Below, one piece after another: positions 55,001-63,463 of a stretch of 64,000 bases of DNA. This DNA comes from Pyrrhosoma nymphula. Its lineage: Eukaryota; Arthropoda; Insecta; Odonata; Coenagrionidae. A program made the translations under genes and the position numbers. The DNA lies in assembly GCA_963573305.1 (NCBI GenBank), contig OY754334.1:88285848-88349847 (forward strand), given 5' to 3'. The notes below the pieces were generated by a model. That model worked only from the letters and a program-made list of their open reading frames with translations, had not been told where the DNA came from and searched no databases. Within the stretch, counting starts at the first letter, position 1; each line of letters starts with the position of its first letter.

Positions 55001-58000
55001 TTAACGCGGAATACGTGGCATAAATGAATGATTCAATTAAATTCACATTAAAAAAACTATTTCAAACAACTATAGACTCCTGCTAGTTTGGCAAGGGAAC
55101 AAATAAATGACAAAATAGAGTGCTGTTAGAATATTTAGGGAGCTTTCCATTCAACACCTTGAACGGGCCACTATTGGAACACATTAGCAAACTTTAGTGC
55201 ACACAAACGACGATGAATGGAGTGATGAGCAGAGGCGAAACGTTTGATGGCCTGCTAGTAGGTTGCATTGCGAAACCCATATCACTGTTTGAGTCATAAG
55301 CCACCCAGATGAAGCTTTAAAATAACCTCTAATCCTAGATATTCATAAAAATATACGCCTGCTATGTACACATGGGACCAGACATGGGAACAAAGAGGTA
55401 TTCTACTTTCTCATTTTCAATTCAACCACAGAAGCATAGCAGAATTCAAATTCTGGAATAATTATAGTTTCATGGTTTGAGGGACCAAAGCCAGTCGAAA
55501 CGGTCCTAAGTTGCATCAAATTTTGCCATCTTTTTAAAAATTACATCACGAACAGTTAGCATTCCAAAATCATATTCTTTAACAAATCTATGAGGAAACT
55601 CTTCTTTTTTATTCCACGAAATCAATTCAAGTTTTTTAGAAATGGAAATTACAATATTCTTTAGTTTTTATAGGGGTGAAATTACACAGCACAAGTAACA
55701 CGTATATAGCAGAATGTATAGCTAGATTGCCAAAAAATTCATTTAGTGATAAGTCCTGGGAAAAAACAACTGATATGCGAAGGATGAATATCAACAAAAG
55801 CATGCTGATACTGTTCCATATTCACCAATTGATATTCATAAAAATAATGCTGTGTAGACAATTAGTAACTTAATAATAATAATAATTTATTTGCCTGAAG
55901 ATCATATTTCATTAGATATGTAGGAGATATAAGGCATGTCACCTTGTTTTGTGCATCATAAAACTCAATTTATTTATATTACCCGTATAAATATTTGCTC
56001 ATCCTACATGAGGTAGAATATAGAATTGTTCAGGATAATGGATGCAAGGGAAACAATAACAGGTAGGTATAGATTTTACAAAATGTTTAGATTAAAACAT
56101 TAAATACTTATTGCTACTTTTAAATAAATACAATCTTATAAAGAAACAAATGATCATGCATTCATTGTGCATAGTTGCATACTGGACAATAAATTAAGCT
56201 TTAGTTATAAAATCTTAGTGAATTTAGGAGGTAATAAAGTTGCTAAGTGCTCGATGTGTGAGTTAGTTTAACACTTTGAGACAGAGCGCCATCAATAGAA
56301 GGCGCGGCGGACTCCGCCTAGGACCGAGCGCCATCTATAGAGGACGGGCCGCAGCGCTCAGCAGTCATAAACTCAAGAGCCTCATTCTTCCATTTCCCTT
56401 CGCTTGGCAGTCTCGGATCTTCACAGGCATCACACTTCAGCCTTAGCCACAGCAGGGTACGCTTCGGATTCTGCTGCGACTCCTCGTGTTTTACAAGCTA
56501 TTGCGCAAACTACGACAAGGTATTTTTTTATAAATATTCTCATTGTGTTTAAAAATATCTTTTCCCCTGCCTTTTTATATTTCTTCTTATTTACAAAGAC
56601 TTTTTTCTTGTTCTTTGTTCCAATAGGTGGAGATAAGATTTTGAAAAAACCTTTTATTAAAAAAAAAACTGTTTTTCAATAATTTGTAAAGGAATTGAAA
56701 GAGACTTGTAAGTTCGATTATTTTGCTTTTTTAATTAATTTTTACTGTAGTCATATACATTATATTTACAGAAATGTTATTATGATAAGTTGTAGGTGGC
56801 CTAGTGGGTAGAATGCTGGGATACTGACGGAAAGGTCCCAGGTTCAAACTTTTACGCTAATTTTTTTCATTGTAAATAAAAATGTTTCCATTTCTGTGGG
56901 ATGTGATTTTCAGCTTCCTTTTTATTTTAGAATGGAGCGATCCAACACCTCTCAACCCTCAACCTTGCGGCAAAGGAGTATTTCTCCAGAATATTTGGGT
57001 AATTTAATTTTTGGCATAACTATTTAGTATAATACCTATATTATTGTCTTATTTGCAATAAATTTTCATTATGTTTTATTTGCTTTCATTATTCCAGAGG
57101 TGGCAGCCAAAAGAAAGAGAGGCCACAAAGGAGCTCCAGCATGAATAACGGAGGGAGAAATAGAAAAGATTTTGGAAGATGATTCCTTGGGCGAAGACTC
57201 GTCTTCAGAGTCGTGGAGCGATTTCGGCAGTGGGGTGGAGTTTGACGACAGGGAGTCGGACGAAGCAATAACTCCAGGTAGAGGCCCAACCCCTGCTCCC
57301 CACCTCTCAGAGGAGATTCCTCCACCCTCATCCTCTATTCCTTCCACTTCCCATGCACCCACCCCACCGCCCTCTTCCTCTCTTCCCACCCTCCCTCTCC
57401 AGACACCCCTTGCCTTTTCTGAGGATGCTTGCCTGCCTGCAGCCCTTCCCTTTTGGGGAAGGGAAGCCCTTCTAACGGTACCCGTCATAGATGCCCTTGC
57501 CAAAGGCCAAACGAGAGAGAGTTTACCCGTTTCATGGGGCCCTTCCATGATATCCATAGATTCTCATTTTCCAAAGTACTGTGAAAAGAGGAATGACAGA
57601 AGGATCCAGAAACAGTGCAGGCAGTGTTCCAATCTGGGTAAGGAGTCTGCGGTTGCCCTGATTGCCCTGAAGAACCTGGCCCCTGCTTGGAAAAATGCTT
57701 CCAAGACTTCCATCGGTAATCCCCTCTCTACTGCCGAAAATATAAAAATATATTATAAATTTTGTAAATATTATAAATATTTGAAAATATAAATATTGTA
57801 AATGTTATAAATATTGCATACTAAGTTGAAAATTTTCATTTATGAATGCAATTATATACGTGTACATAAATATGTGTAAATATTATAAACATTTGAAAAA
57901 ATAAATATTTTAAATATTATAATTATTGCATACAATTGTTGTATATTTACATTTATGTCCGCAATTATGTACGTGCACATAAATATGTGTAAATATATTA

Positions 58001-61000
58001 CTAATAATTTGTAAATTGTTTTCCTAACTTATTTAATTTTTCTACATTACTGCTGACTTTTTTAGTTTCAGATATTTTTGATAGCAATAGAATAAACTAT
58101 GAATGTATTAGGACATAAATATTTCGGAAAATATTCCTTGGATTTCTGTTATTCGTAAAAGTTGGATGTTTGAGTATGCTTCGTCGGTTGGTCAAAGAGG
58201 AAAGCACCCTCGCCGGAAAGAATGGAGAGGGGAAGGGGCGGAAACTCCGAGCGGCTTCGCCTTGTTCTTCCGCTGCTGGCATAACAATAGGTCCCCTCCT
58301 GCGCCGAAAGTGCCCCAGCAGCCGTCCTTAGGTTGGAAGCTTATCGTGGACAGTTCACTAACTCTTTTCAACATGAAAGGATGCAGTTCCCGGCAGCTTG
58401 GAAGTGATAAGTGCATGATGGGAGGCATGTGGATGCGGTCAAGTGTTTCGGGGTGGGGAGGCACGTTTGGCACGTGCTCATAATGTTACCTGTTTTTCGT
58501 TCTCAAACGAATTCTCAAACGTCATTTCGTTACTGTTAGAGGCACCATGATTCAGACCACCCGCAGCAACTAACCTGAGACCTCCCTAACCTCCGCGCAC
58601 GCACTTGAAGCTCGCTTTTGGGAGGGTGGAACTCAAGTGCTTATCTGTCAACTCGTGTAAACGCAGGTGTTTTATAATCATCGATACAACTTTACATAAA
58701 AGCTTTAATATTAGCTTTCTATTATTAGAACTTGGTAAAATTATTGATAAAGAAGAAAAAACGAGCTTTACTAAAAAATTTGAAAAATAAAGAATTATTA
58801 TTTAAATAATTCTAAGTTAAATTTATTTAAATTTATTGCGATTCAAATAAAAAACTATCTCCAGAATGTTGCAATTACGATTCTTTAGTAAAATCTGGTT
58901 GAAAAAGTTGCCGTACATAGTATTCGTAAAATATTTGCACGTGCCAGGACCCTTTGACTTCGCCAGGATCCGAGCGCCATCTATAGATGGCGGCAAATAA
59001 AAATCACAAAAAATCAATAAAATGTTCAAAGTAAAGACTTATTTTGGTCACCATTGGCATAATATAACACTTTGAATTCCAGATCACGAAAAAAAAAGTT
59101 TCGGATTTTGGCAAATTTAAAATTTTAAACTTCGGGCTGAAAGTGTTAAAGGAAAAGTCAAGGTTGGAAAAGAGTATACTGATACGTTTGAAATATGCAC
59201 AGGAGTGAGACATTGATAGCCTGTCACCCCTCCTCTTTAACATAGCATTGGAAGAGGCGCTAAAGAGGACCAGAAATGGTCCAGGAGGAGCCAGATTTCC
59301 AGAAAAAATTGATCTGCTGGTCTTTGTAGATGATGTAGTGATTGTGGCCGAAAATAAAGAAGAGCTTAAAGAACTAACTACAGTACATTTAATGGAAGCC
59401 AAGAAAGTGGGCCTACAAGTATGCAAAGGCAAAACCAAGTGCATGGAAATAAGCAGGCATGAAGAGGAAGAGGAATATTTAGAAATACTCAATTATAAGT
59501 TCAAAAAAACATTTATTTAAGTACCTAGGGGTAACAATAACAAGTAACAACAAAGAGGAGACCGAAATTCTCAGCCAACTTGCAGCAGCTGATAGAACCT
59601 ACTGGGGCCTAGTAAAACTTTTGAAAAGCAAACTCCTGTCACGAAACACTAAAATTCGTATCTATAAAGCAATTGTCCAACCAGTACTACTGTATGGTTC
59701 CGAAATATGGTCGCTAACAAAAAGATCACAGAAAAAACTCATAGCGTTTGAAAATAAAGCGTTGATACGAATATTCGGCCCCATTAAAGAGGGAGAGACA
59801 TGGAGAACAAGGAAAAAAAAAGAGTTGAGGGAACTGTACAAAGAACCAGACATTGTGGGGATAGTCAGAAACAGATGACTTAGATGGCTGGGCCATGTCC
59901 ACAGAAGAAGTGACAATACAATGGTAAAAATGATATGGAAAGGAAAACTGGAAGGCACCAGAGCACCAGGGAGACCAAGAATGTGCTGGAGCGACAAAGT
60001 GAAGAAGGACCTGAGAAAAATTGGAGCTCAACTCGACACAGCAGAAGACAGAAGGGCATGGAGGCATGTGGTTGGTGAGACCATTTAGGTTTCCCATGGC
60101 CACAGGAGTAAGTGCTCAATATGACTAACTTAAAAATACTGTTTAGAATAATTTCCTTGATTTTGCGATCAAAATAAAAAAACTTTAGAAAATAGAGGTG
60201 TATTGGCAAAATTATTTATTTTTAAAGTAAATTGAAGTTTAAAAGGGATTTATTTGTCATTTTTTTCTTTATAATTGGAATATGTATTATCAAAATTTTG
60301 AGGTGTAGGGAGAAAGTAGCATGGATAATCCGCAAACAGGATAATCAGAACACGAATAATCGAGAGTTTACTGTAGTTGTAATTCAGTTCTCCAGACTCT
60401 GAGGTGTCAAGATGAGCAACAGCTGCTATAAAAATGAAATGAGAATCGGTGAATGAAATGCAAAAAAGAGAGCCAAGAACCAGTGATGAATGACCTAATT
60501 GTTCAACTGTTTACAGATATGAATGACTATATGAAAATACTCTATGTGATAACCAGGGAAACAAGAATACATGAAATCTGACCTGAAAAAATCATTCACC
60601 TCGATTGGGATTGGAACATTAGTCCAAGCCAATGACTTTTTTGTGGTATATTTGGGACATTGTGCCTGAAGCATGCAAAGAGGCTCATGGATGGACAAAC
60701 TTCCAGTTATTTAAAAAAGCTCACATCATTATATAGAAGCACACTGAAAACCGGGGTAGGGTTGCCAACTGACCACTACTTTCAAGGAGTGAAGAAGCTC
60801 CTTCACAACGTGGGAATTGAAGATACACCAAGATGTAGATGGTGCAAAGATGATGAAGAAACCGCAACCCTTTGACTATGCAAATGCCCAGCCATTGCTA
60901 AGACTTGAAATCATTTCTGTGGTACTCCCATTCTGGAACTCTAGGGCATCAGGAATTTGCCAATTGGAAACAGCATGGCCTTCAGTAAGGCTATATAGCT

Positions 61001-62860
61001 CCAGGGGTAAACATTCAATAAGGTAAATGGCACAATGGACTAACAAGTCTAAGTGGTTTATGACCTAGATGAGGGAACTCCACCAACATGGCAATGGTAA
61101 ATTTTTTGTTCCACATTTGGTCACAAAACTTTGAGCTAAGTGATTAAATTTGGAGATAAAAAATACAGAGCAGGTGAGTAGTACGTGAAAGTTAAAATGT
61201 CTTTCTTAAAAATTTGACAATAGTGCATTCAATAACTTAGTAGAACTCACCACAGAGAGCTAAGTGCACAGATGATATAGTTTCATGGAATTTAGAATTC
61301 AATGCCATTTCTTGTTCATCCCACTTTTGCATGGACTCAGGCTGAGAAATATTCAGGTTTCGCGTGAGGTCCTTTACAGTTAGGAAAAATTCCTGGGGAA
61401 TGAAAAAAGCAAAGCGTAAATAGATGTTTGAAAACCCCATTGCAAAATTTTCATTTCCAAAAGTACAGTCAATGATACAAACAGTAATTCAAGATCAGCC
61501 CCAGAATTAAATGCTTGGCGGTATGGTATTTCATTTTTAAGTAGTTGGATGAAAAAAATGCATACATTTAAGGTCTTTTCATACTGGACTGCCATGTCCA
61601 TGGTGTTTTGGCTGTAATCCAAAGTATCTTTCCAAGAGTGAAGAAGAAAAGCAAGTCTCAGCTGCCTTGCTGAGTTCTTTTTTAATGCTTCCTTGATTGT
61701 AACAAAGTTCTTGAGGGACTTGGACATTTTGCAACCTGCAATCGTCAGGTGGCCTGAATGTAGGAAGTACTGAACCCACTGCTCACAGTCAAAATAAGCC
61801 TGAAACACAAGGACATCAGGTGATCCCACATTACAAGGATAGGACATAACTCTACCATATACTGTATATCCTGGTCCATACGATACAACTTTTTTTAAGG
61901 TGACAGTCTCTGGCTTTACCAAGTGGAATTCCTTCATGATGAGGGTAAAGTAAACATATCAAATTCCACAAAAATAAATGTGCATACTTAAACTATGTAC
62001 CATGGTTTTGATGGTGTGCATCATCTTCAGACAGGAAATTAAAAAATCCCATTTTCTGCTGACAAATTTTTAACGTTAATGGAAGTTGATTTCTACATTT
62101 TTTCTTTGAAACCATACCAAAGGATTGCAGGCATTATTAGATGCATTAGAAATTACTAGAGTAATGCTGGAAGGAAAATGGCCATGAGAAGGAGCATTGT
62201 ATTAGTGAAAGAGGCATCCAGCAACAGGAGAGAACTGAGACGACGGGGAGACTTCAACCTATCACATTCTACAGAGAAGACAGCTTCTCTGGGAGTGGAA
62301 GTTTTCTGATGGAGAGGCTGTAGTTGGTCCTCTGAGAAACACAGTTTTAATTTGAAGTTTTCTATATTCGTAATGAGCAATGCTGAGTTTCACATCTGGT
62401 TTAAACTATGCTGACATCAGTATCTGATTTAGGCTCCTTTGGAAGACACTTCGGACACTTCCAGCTTTTAGAAGGTAACGTGAATCATTAAAATAATCAG
62501 GTGAAGTAAATGCTGATCATTACTGGGTATGTCCCTAAGTCCCTAACTGCATGTAGCTAACAAAAGACTTCATGCATCTATACACTGCATATGCATAAAA
62601 AGCTTAAATTTTACAAACCTCAGCTTGAGCCAACTCATTGTCGTGATGGGGGAATTTGAGGTCCACCCCACCAGTGTGAATATCCAATGTGTCCCCACAG
62701 ATAGCTGAAGCCATGACAGAGCATTCTATGTGCCATCCAGGTCGGCCCATACCCCATGGTGACTCCCACGATGGTTCCCCAGCTTTAGAAGCCTTCCAGA
62801 GGGCGAAGTCATTTGGAGACCTCTTTTCTTTCAACTGATCAACTGAGATAGAGAGATCAC
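42952..62860 (-). CDS. CARS1: cytosolic cysteinyl-tRNA synthetase (3' seven exons, partial)
   Basis: A class Ia synthetase that attaches cysteine to tRNA-Cys in the cytosol. Seven exons on the minus strand (62860-62619, 61799-61566, 61392-61251, 54736-54522, 50150-49988, 48192-47981, 43086-42952) join in phase to about 447 codons, ending TAA. Diagnostic features seen: WHIEC and HHDNELAQ, which carry three of the four zinc ligands (Cys, His, Glu); GHLTIAGCKMSKSLKNF, with an intact KMSKS ATP-binding loop; SWKDTLDYSQNTM; the helical anticodon-binding part with GVRLEDHEG; and a charged eukaryote-type C-terminal extension ending KFDEKGIPTHDAQGNELSKG. The spacing follows animal CARS1 closely, with no lesions. 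The N-terminal HIGH-motif exons lie beyond 64000. It is tail-to-tail with the kleisin gene. Confidence 0.95.
43087..44480. other. CARS1 last-intron sequence without identified content
   Basis: AT-rich intron. Its right part near 44480 carries the hammerhead-like motif. I see no coding relics. Confidence 0.45.
44488..44518 (+). ncRNA. hammerhead-like motif, possible Penelope-like element remnant
   Basis: CTGATGA (44488-44494) and GAAAC (44514-44518) enclose CTAGC/GCAAG, which pair with one mismatch. These are the two core boxes of a hammerhead ribozyme in the right order, though two extra bases precede stem II. Stems I and III were not demonstrated. Confidence 0.3.
44646..46581. mobile_element. 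pogo-type non-autonomous DNA transposon
   Basis: 1,936 bp with inverted ends CAGTGTGTCCTCGTTTAACG at both sides (the right as its complement). They are flanked by TA (44644-44645, 46582-46583). Further AACGTT and CGTTAAACG units lie inside each end. No transposase is recognisable. A 15-base C run is at 45047-45061. It lies in the last CARS1 intron. Confidence 0.85.
45047..45061 (+). repeat. poly-C run
   Basis: Fifteen consecutive C inside the pogo-type element. A likely site of length variation and of sequencing error. Confidence 0.9.
46584..47764. other. intron sequence without identified content
   Basis: CARS1 intron, AT-rich. The open frame at 46999-47181 (minus) has no recognisable product. 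Confidence 0.45.
47765..47952. repeat. foldback element with hammerhead-like core, beside a CARS1 exon
   Basis: Inverted arms around GCATAAATTCTTCTCGGGAT and, at the right, the complement of GCATTAATTCTTCTCGGAAT. The centre has CTGAAGA (47868-47874), an 8-bp perfect stem TGATGGAC/GTCCATCA, then AAATATCGG. The arm motif TTCTCGGGxTTTCCACCGxG is shared with the foldback at 7826-7992. Confidence 0.7.
47981..48192 (-). CDS. CARS1: CysRS exon 6 of window: charged helical extension
   Basis: The exon is 212 bp; acceptor TTGTACTAG, donor GTTAGA. It reads RGAVVKLVDKETLMREREAK, then a Lys/Glu/Ala-rich helix and RKIPPTEMFLTQ with YSKFDEK. This lysine-rich extension is typical of eukaryotic CysRS and is thought to raise tRNA affinity. 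A foldback repeat (47765-47952) starts about 30 bp past the donor. Confidence 0.94.
48193..49987. other. CARS1 intron with short dispersed repeats
   Basis: Holds a hairpin at 48537-48602 (CCATGAAAAAATTATTTGAC and its near complement), a related direct copy near 48970-49000, and a 68-bp block (48779-48846) repeated at 63396. No coding relics seen; open frames at 48618-48881 and 49086-49466 (minus) are random. Confidence 0.5.
48779..48846 (+). repeat. dispersed repeat, copy 1
   Basis: TCTACCGGTTAGAGGTAGGT followed by GTGATGAAAGTCAGAGAATA. A similar block, same orientation, occurs at 63396-63463. It is probably part of an interspersed element too short to classify. Confidence 0.6.
49988..50150 (-). 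CDS. CARS1: CysRS exon 5 of window: anticodon-binding region
   Basis: The exon is 163 bp; acceptor AATTTACAG, donor GTGAGA. It reads VEELVLPYLTILADFRQNVR and ECDKLRDETLPNFGVRLEDH, then EG across the junction. The motif LRDxxLPxxGVRxEDHEG is highly conserved in eukaryotic CysRS. Confidence 0.94.
50151..51240 (+). mobile_element. Tigger-like element fragment
   Basis: Contains the CENP-B-type domain ORF at 50795-51067 with upstream sequence of unknown extent. Element ends were not found; the LTR retrotransposon relic follows at about 51241. Confidence 0.5.
50795..51067 (+). pseudogene. Tigger transposase N-terminal fragment (CENP-B-type helix-turn-helix)
   Basis: 90 codons from ATG 50795 (after AAGTGAACT). 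It reads RKRIHLEQKLKVIECFEDGE, then RQSDIAHKFKLTTSTVCTII and LNKDKVKASVSS. This is the CENP-B N-terminal helix-turn-helix of Tigger/pogo transposases (KLxVIxxxExGExxxDIAxxFxLxxSTVxTIxxNKDKI). It diverges after TPTNML and stops at 51065-51067. The second DNA-binding domain and the DDE core are missing. Plus strand, antisense to CARS1. Confidence 0.75.
51436..51528 (+). repeat. 5' LTR-like repeat
   Basis: Starts AGGTTCGACCACGGATTGAA and ends GGGGGGCTATTTAA. About 85 percent identical by eye to 53725-53816 in direct orientation. The full LTR limits could not be fixed. Confidence 0.75.
51853..53252 (+). pseudogene. gag-like polyprotein relic of the LTR element
   Basis: Starts at ATG 51853 (SQKGREDEKASF), 33 bp after the primer-binding-like site. 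It runs through charged helical text in several frames: 52112-52399 with EVRSELQEKVNRAIEEERLE; a segment with RGRAHEHPVTFLRQLE; and 52761-53252 with HLLTRQFHPYIQNRLKSIRI, the last typical of a retrotransposon capsid (a DLxxxLxxxFxxxxxxxLxxxxxxxF-like helix). It ends in a Gly/Arg-rich tail without a clear zinc knuckle. Stops and shifts occur near 52125, 52400, 52690 and 53250. Confidence 0.55.
53400..53700 (+). pseudogene. retroelement aspartic protease relic
   Basis: Broken reading VLIDARGKVGAISSDVI, then LPIIRAQTGGN, and after a shift FRIEEAELEVVCLVIENLVK followed by PMKLGVGLLKKNKTV. The order (active-site strand, flap, then LVIENLxxPxxLGxxLLKKNK) is that of Ty3-type proteases. The catalytic D-T/S-G triplet reads D-A-R-G, so it cannot be active. 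Confidence 0.55.
53725..53816 (+). repeat. 3' LTR-like repeat
   Basis: Starts AGGTTCGACCATGAGTCGAA and ends GGGGGCTATTTAA. Sequence after 53816 differs from that after the 5' copy, so the element is cut here or recombined. Confidence 0.75.
53830..54521. other. intron sequence without identified content
   Basis: CARS1 intron between the LTR relic and exon 4. AT-rich, nothing recognised. Confidence 0.45.
54522..54736 (-). CDS. CARS1: CysRS exon 4 of window
   Basis: The exon is 215 bp between TTCTTTTACAG and GTAAGT. It reads DNIDTRTALDAVRDLISACN, then TAKYVTNLFKIFGVTPTDN and GFPISSDKAEN. This corresponds to the helical bundle region with DTR and VTxxxKIFG landmarks. The 6.5-kb intron upstream of it (54737-61250) holds the nested Tigger, piggyBac and LINE cluster. 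Confidence 0.93.
56789..56862 (+). tRNA. tRNA-like sequence, pseudo-tRNA or SINE head
   Basis: A-box-like TGGCCTAGTGGG (56797-56808) and B-box-like GGTTCAAACTT (56841-56851), 33 bp apart, which suits an internal polymerase III promoter. The cloverleaf is incomplete: the 3' acceptor side does not pair. It lies in the 5' part of the piggyBac element. Confidence 0.4.
56934..57719 (+). pseudogene. piggyBac transposase, core-deleted
   Basis: From ATG 56934: ERSNTSQPSTLRQRSISPEY, a GTAA donor at 57001, an intron to CCAG at 57098, then AAKRKRGHKGAPA and an in-frame TGA. The acidic N-terminal region follows (EIEKILEDDSLGEDSSSESW), then a Pro/Ser-rich stretch, then a jump directly to the C-terminal finger: DSHFPKYCEKRNDRRIQKQC with RQCSNLGK. 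After a one-base shift it reads CPDCPEEPGPCLEKCFQDFH and TAA at 57717-57719. The catalytic domain with the three Asp residues is gone, but both the N-terminal and the DNA-end-binding Cys-rich parts remain. Confidence 0.8.
59150..60090 (+). mobile_element. LINE RT fragment
   Basis: Broken reading: SLSPLLFNIALEEALKRTRN, LLVFVDDVVIVAENKEELKE (the RT catalytic box as FVDD), FKYLGVTITSNNKEE, IRIYKAIVQPVLLYGSEIWS, and RWLGHVHRRSDNTMVKMIWK with APGRPRMCW. This is the second half of a LINE RT and its C-terminal tail. It begins at the right TTAA of the piggyBac, which may have interrupted it. Confidence 0.75.
60650..61000 (+). mobile_element. LINE C-terminal (post-RT zinc knuckle) relic
   Basis: Reads KTGVGLPTDHYFQGVKKLLH, then VGIEDTPRCRWCKDDEETAT, and after a stop LCKCPAIAKT. 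The C-x2-C...H/C-x4-C pattern with GxxxTPxCRWCxxxEET is the C-terminal region of R1/LOA-like LINEs. Antisense in a CARS1 intron. Confidence 0.6.
61251..61392 (-). CDS. CARS1: CysRS exon 3 of window
   Basis: The exon is 142 bp between CATTCCCCAG and GTGAGT. It reads EFFLTVKDLTRNLNISQPES and KWDEQEMALNSKFHETI, ending ALC plus one base. It begins the helical region after the KMSKS loop, and its order matches animal CysRS. Confidence 0.92.
61566..61799 (-). CDS. CARS1: CysRS exon 2 of window: KMSKS loop
   Basis: The exon is 234 bp, 78 codons, phase 0 at both ends; acceptor TGTTTCAG, donor GTATGC. It reads AYFDCEQWVQYFLHSGHLTI, AGCKMSKSLKNFVTIKEAL and RQLRLAFLLHSWKDTLDYSQ. KMSKS is the class I signature that binds ATP in the transition state. 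Confidence 0.95.
62619..62860 (-). CDS. CARS1: CysRS exon 1 of window: zinc-ligand part of catalytic domain
   Basis: The exon is 242 bp; acceptor TTTTCAG, donor GTTTGT. It reads KEKRSPNDFALWKASKAGEP, then RPGWHIECS and GVDLKFPHHDNELAQAE. The Cys of WHIEC and the His and Glu of HHDNE are zinc ligands in characterised CysRS enzymes. They read the cysteine thiol, which gives substrate selection without editing. Confidence 0.95.
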
Positions 62861-63395
62861 CTGAAAACAGGGGAAGGAATAACAGATTAAACCAAAAAAG
62901 AACTCGTTGCATACTCAGGGATGCTGCTACTTGGCAATCCATAAAAGAGTAACTTCACACTTAAAGAATACTGAATTTAATTAATGATTTCGAGTAATGT
63001 GTTTCCCTACATTATTTCATTCATTCTCTGCAAACCATGGAAAATTAGAGGCCTTTGTTTTCATTACATTTGAGGACTTAATTTGAGGTGCATTTATAAA
63101 CAGCCATTGAGTCTTGTATTTGGTTTTCACACTTCCACTCTTTCAAAGATTTCACTGATGATAATAGATTTGTCAATTACTATCATTTCTTGAGTATATT
63201 TATGAATATTGTAATCCATGTTTCATTGGCATTGAGAAAAAAATAAGACATCTGCCAAACCAGTATCAGGGGAGGTCAATAAGGTGTGGAAGAGAAGGAC
63301 ATTATCCAGGGAGGGAAGAAGACGAGATCACCCCAAAGGGAGAATGAAATCAGCCTGGAGAGAGGAAGGAGGTCTTCATTCATTCATTAGAATAA

Positions 63396-63463
63396 TCTAC
63401 CAGTTAAAGGTAGGTAATGATGAAAGTCAGAGAAAATCCTACAGATTGTTACACGTGCTGGGC
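63396..63463 (+). repeat. dispersed repeat, copy 2
   Basis: TCTACCAGTTAAAGGTAGGT followed by AATGATGAAAGTCAGAGAAA. Partner of 48779-48846. Confidence 0.6.

Larger units (their letters stand above)
56272..59145 (+). mobile_element. piggyBac-type element with deleted transposase
   Basis: Ends CACTTTGAGACAGAGC and (complement) CACTTTCAGCCCGAAG, flanked by TTAA at 56268-56271 and 59146-59149. Subterminal units GAGCGCCATCTATAG occur twice near the left end and once near the right, where they form the palindrome GCCATCTATAGATGGC. It carries a transposase lacking its core (56934-57719) and an AT-rich block at 57730-58080. Inserted in front of LINE RT text. Confidence 0.85.
54927..60373. mobile_element. 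interval bounded by Tigger-type inverted repeats
   Basis: CAGTAAACTCTCGATTAT at 54927 and its exact complement ending at 60373, both flanked by TA (54925-54926, 60374-60375). GGATTATCC-type motifs lie inside each end. The interval includes unidentified sequence (55000-56267), a piggyBac (56272-59145) and a LINE (59150-60090). It could be one Tigger element swollen by insertions, or two MITE copies in opposite orientation. Confidence 0.6.

Noticed and set aside
57069..57557. A 162-codon minus-strand frame rich in Gly, Glu and Ser
   Set aside because: It is the antisense shadow of the Pro/Ser-rich piggyBac N-terminal region.
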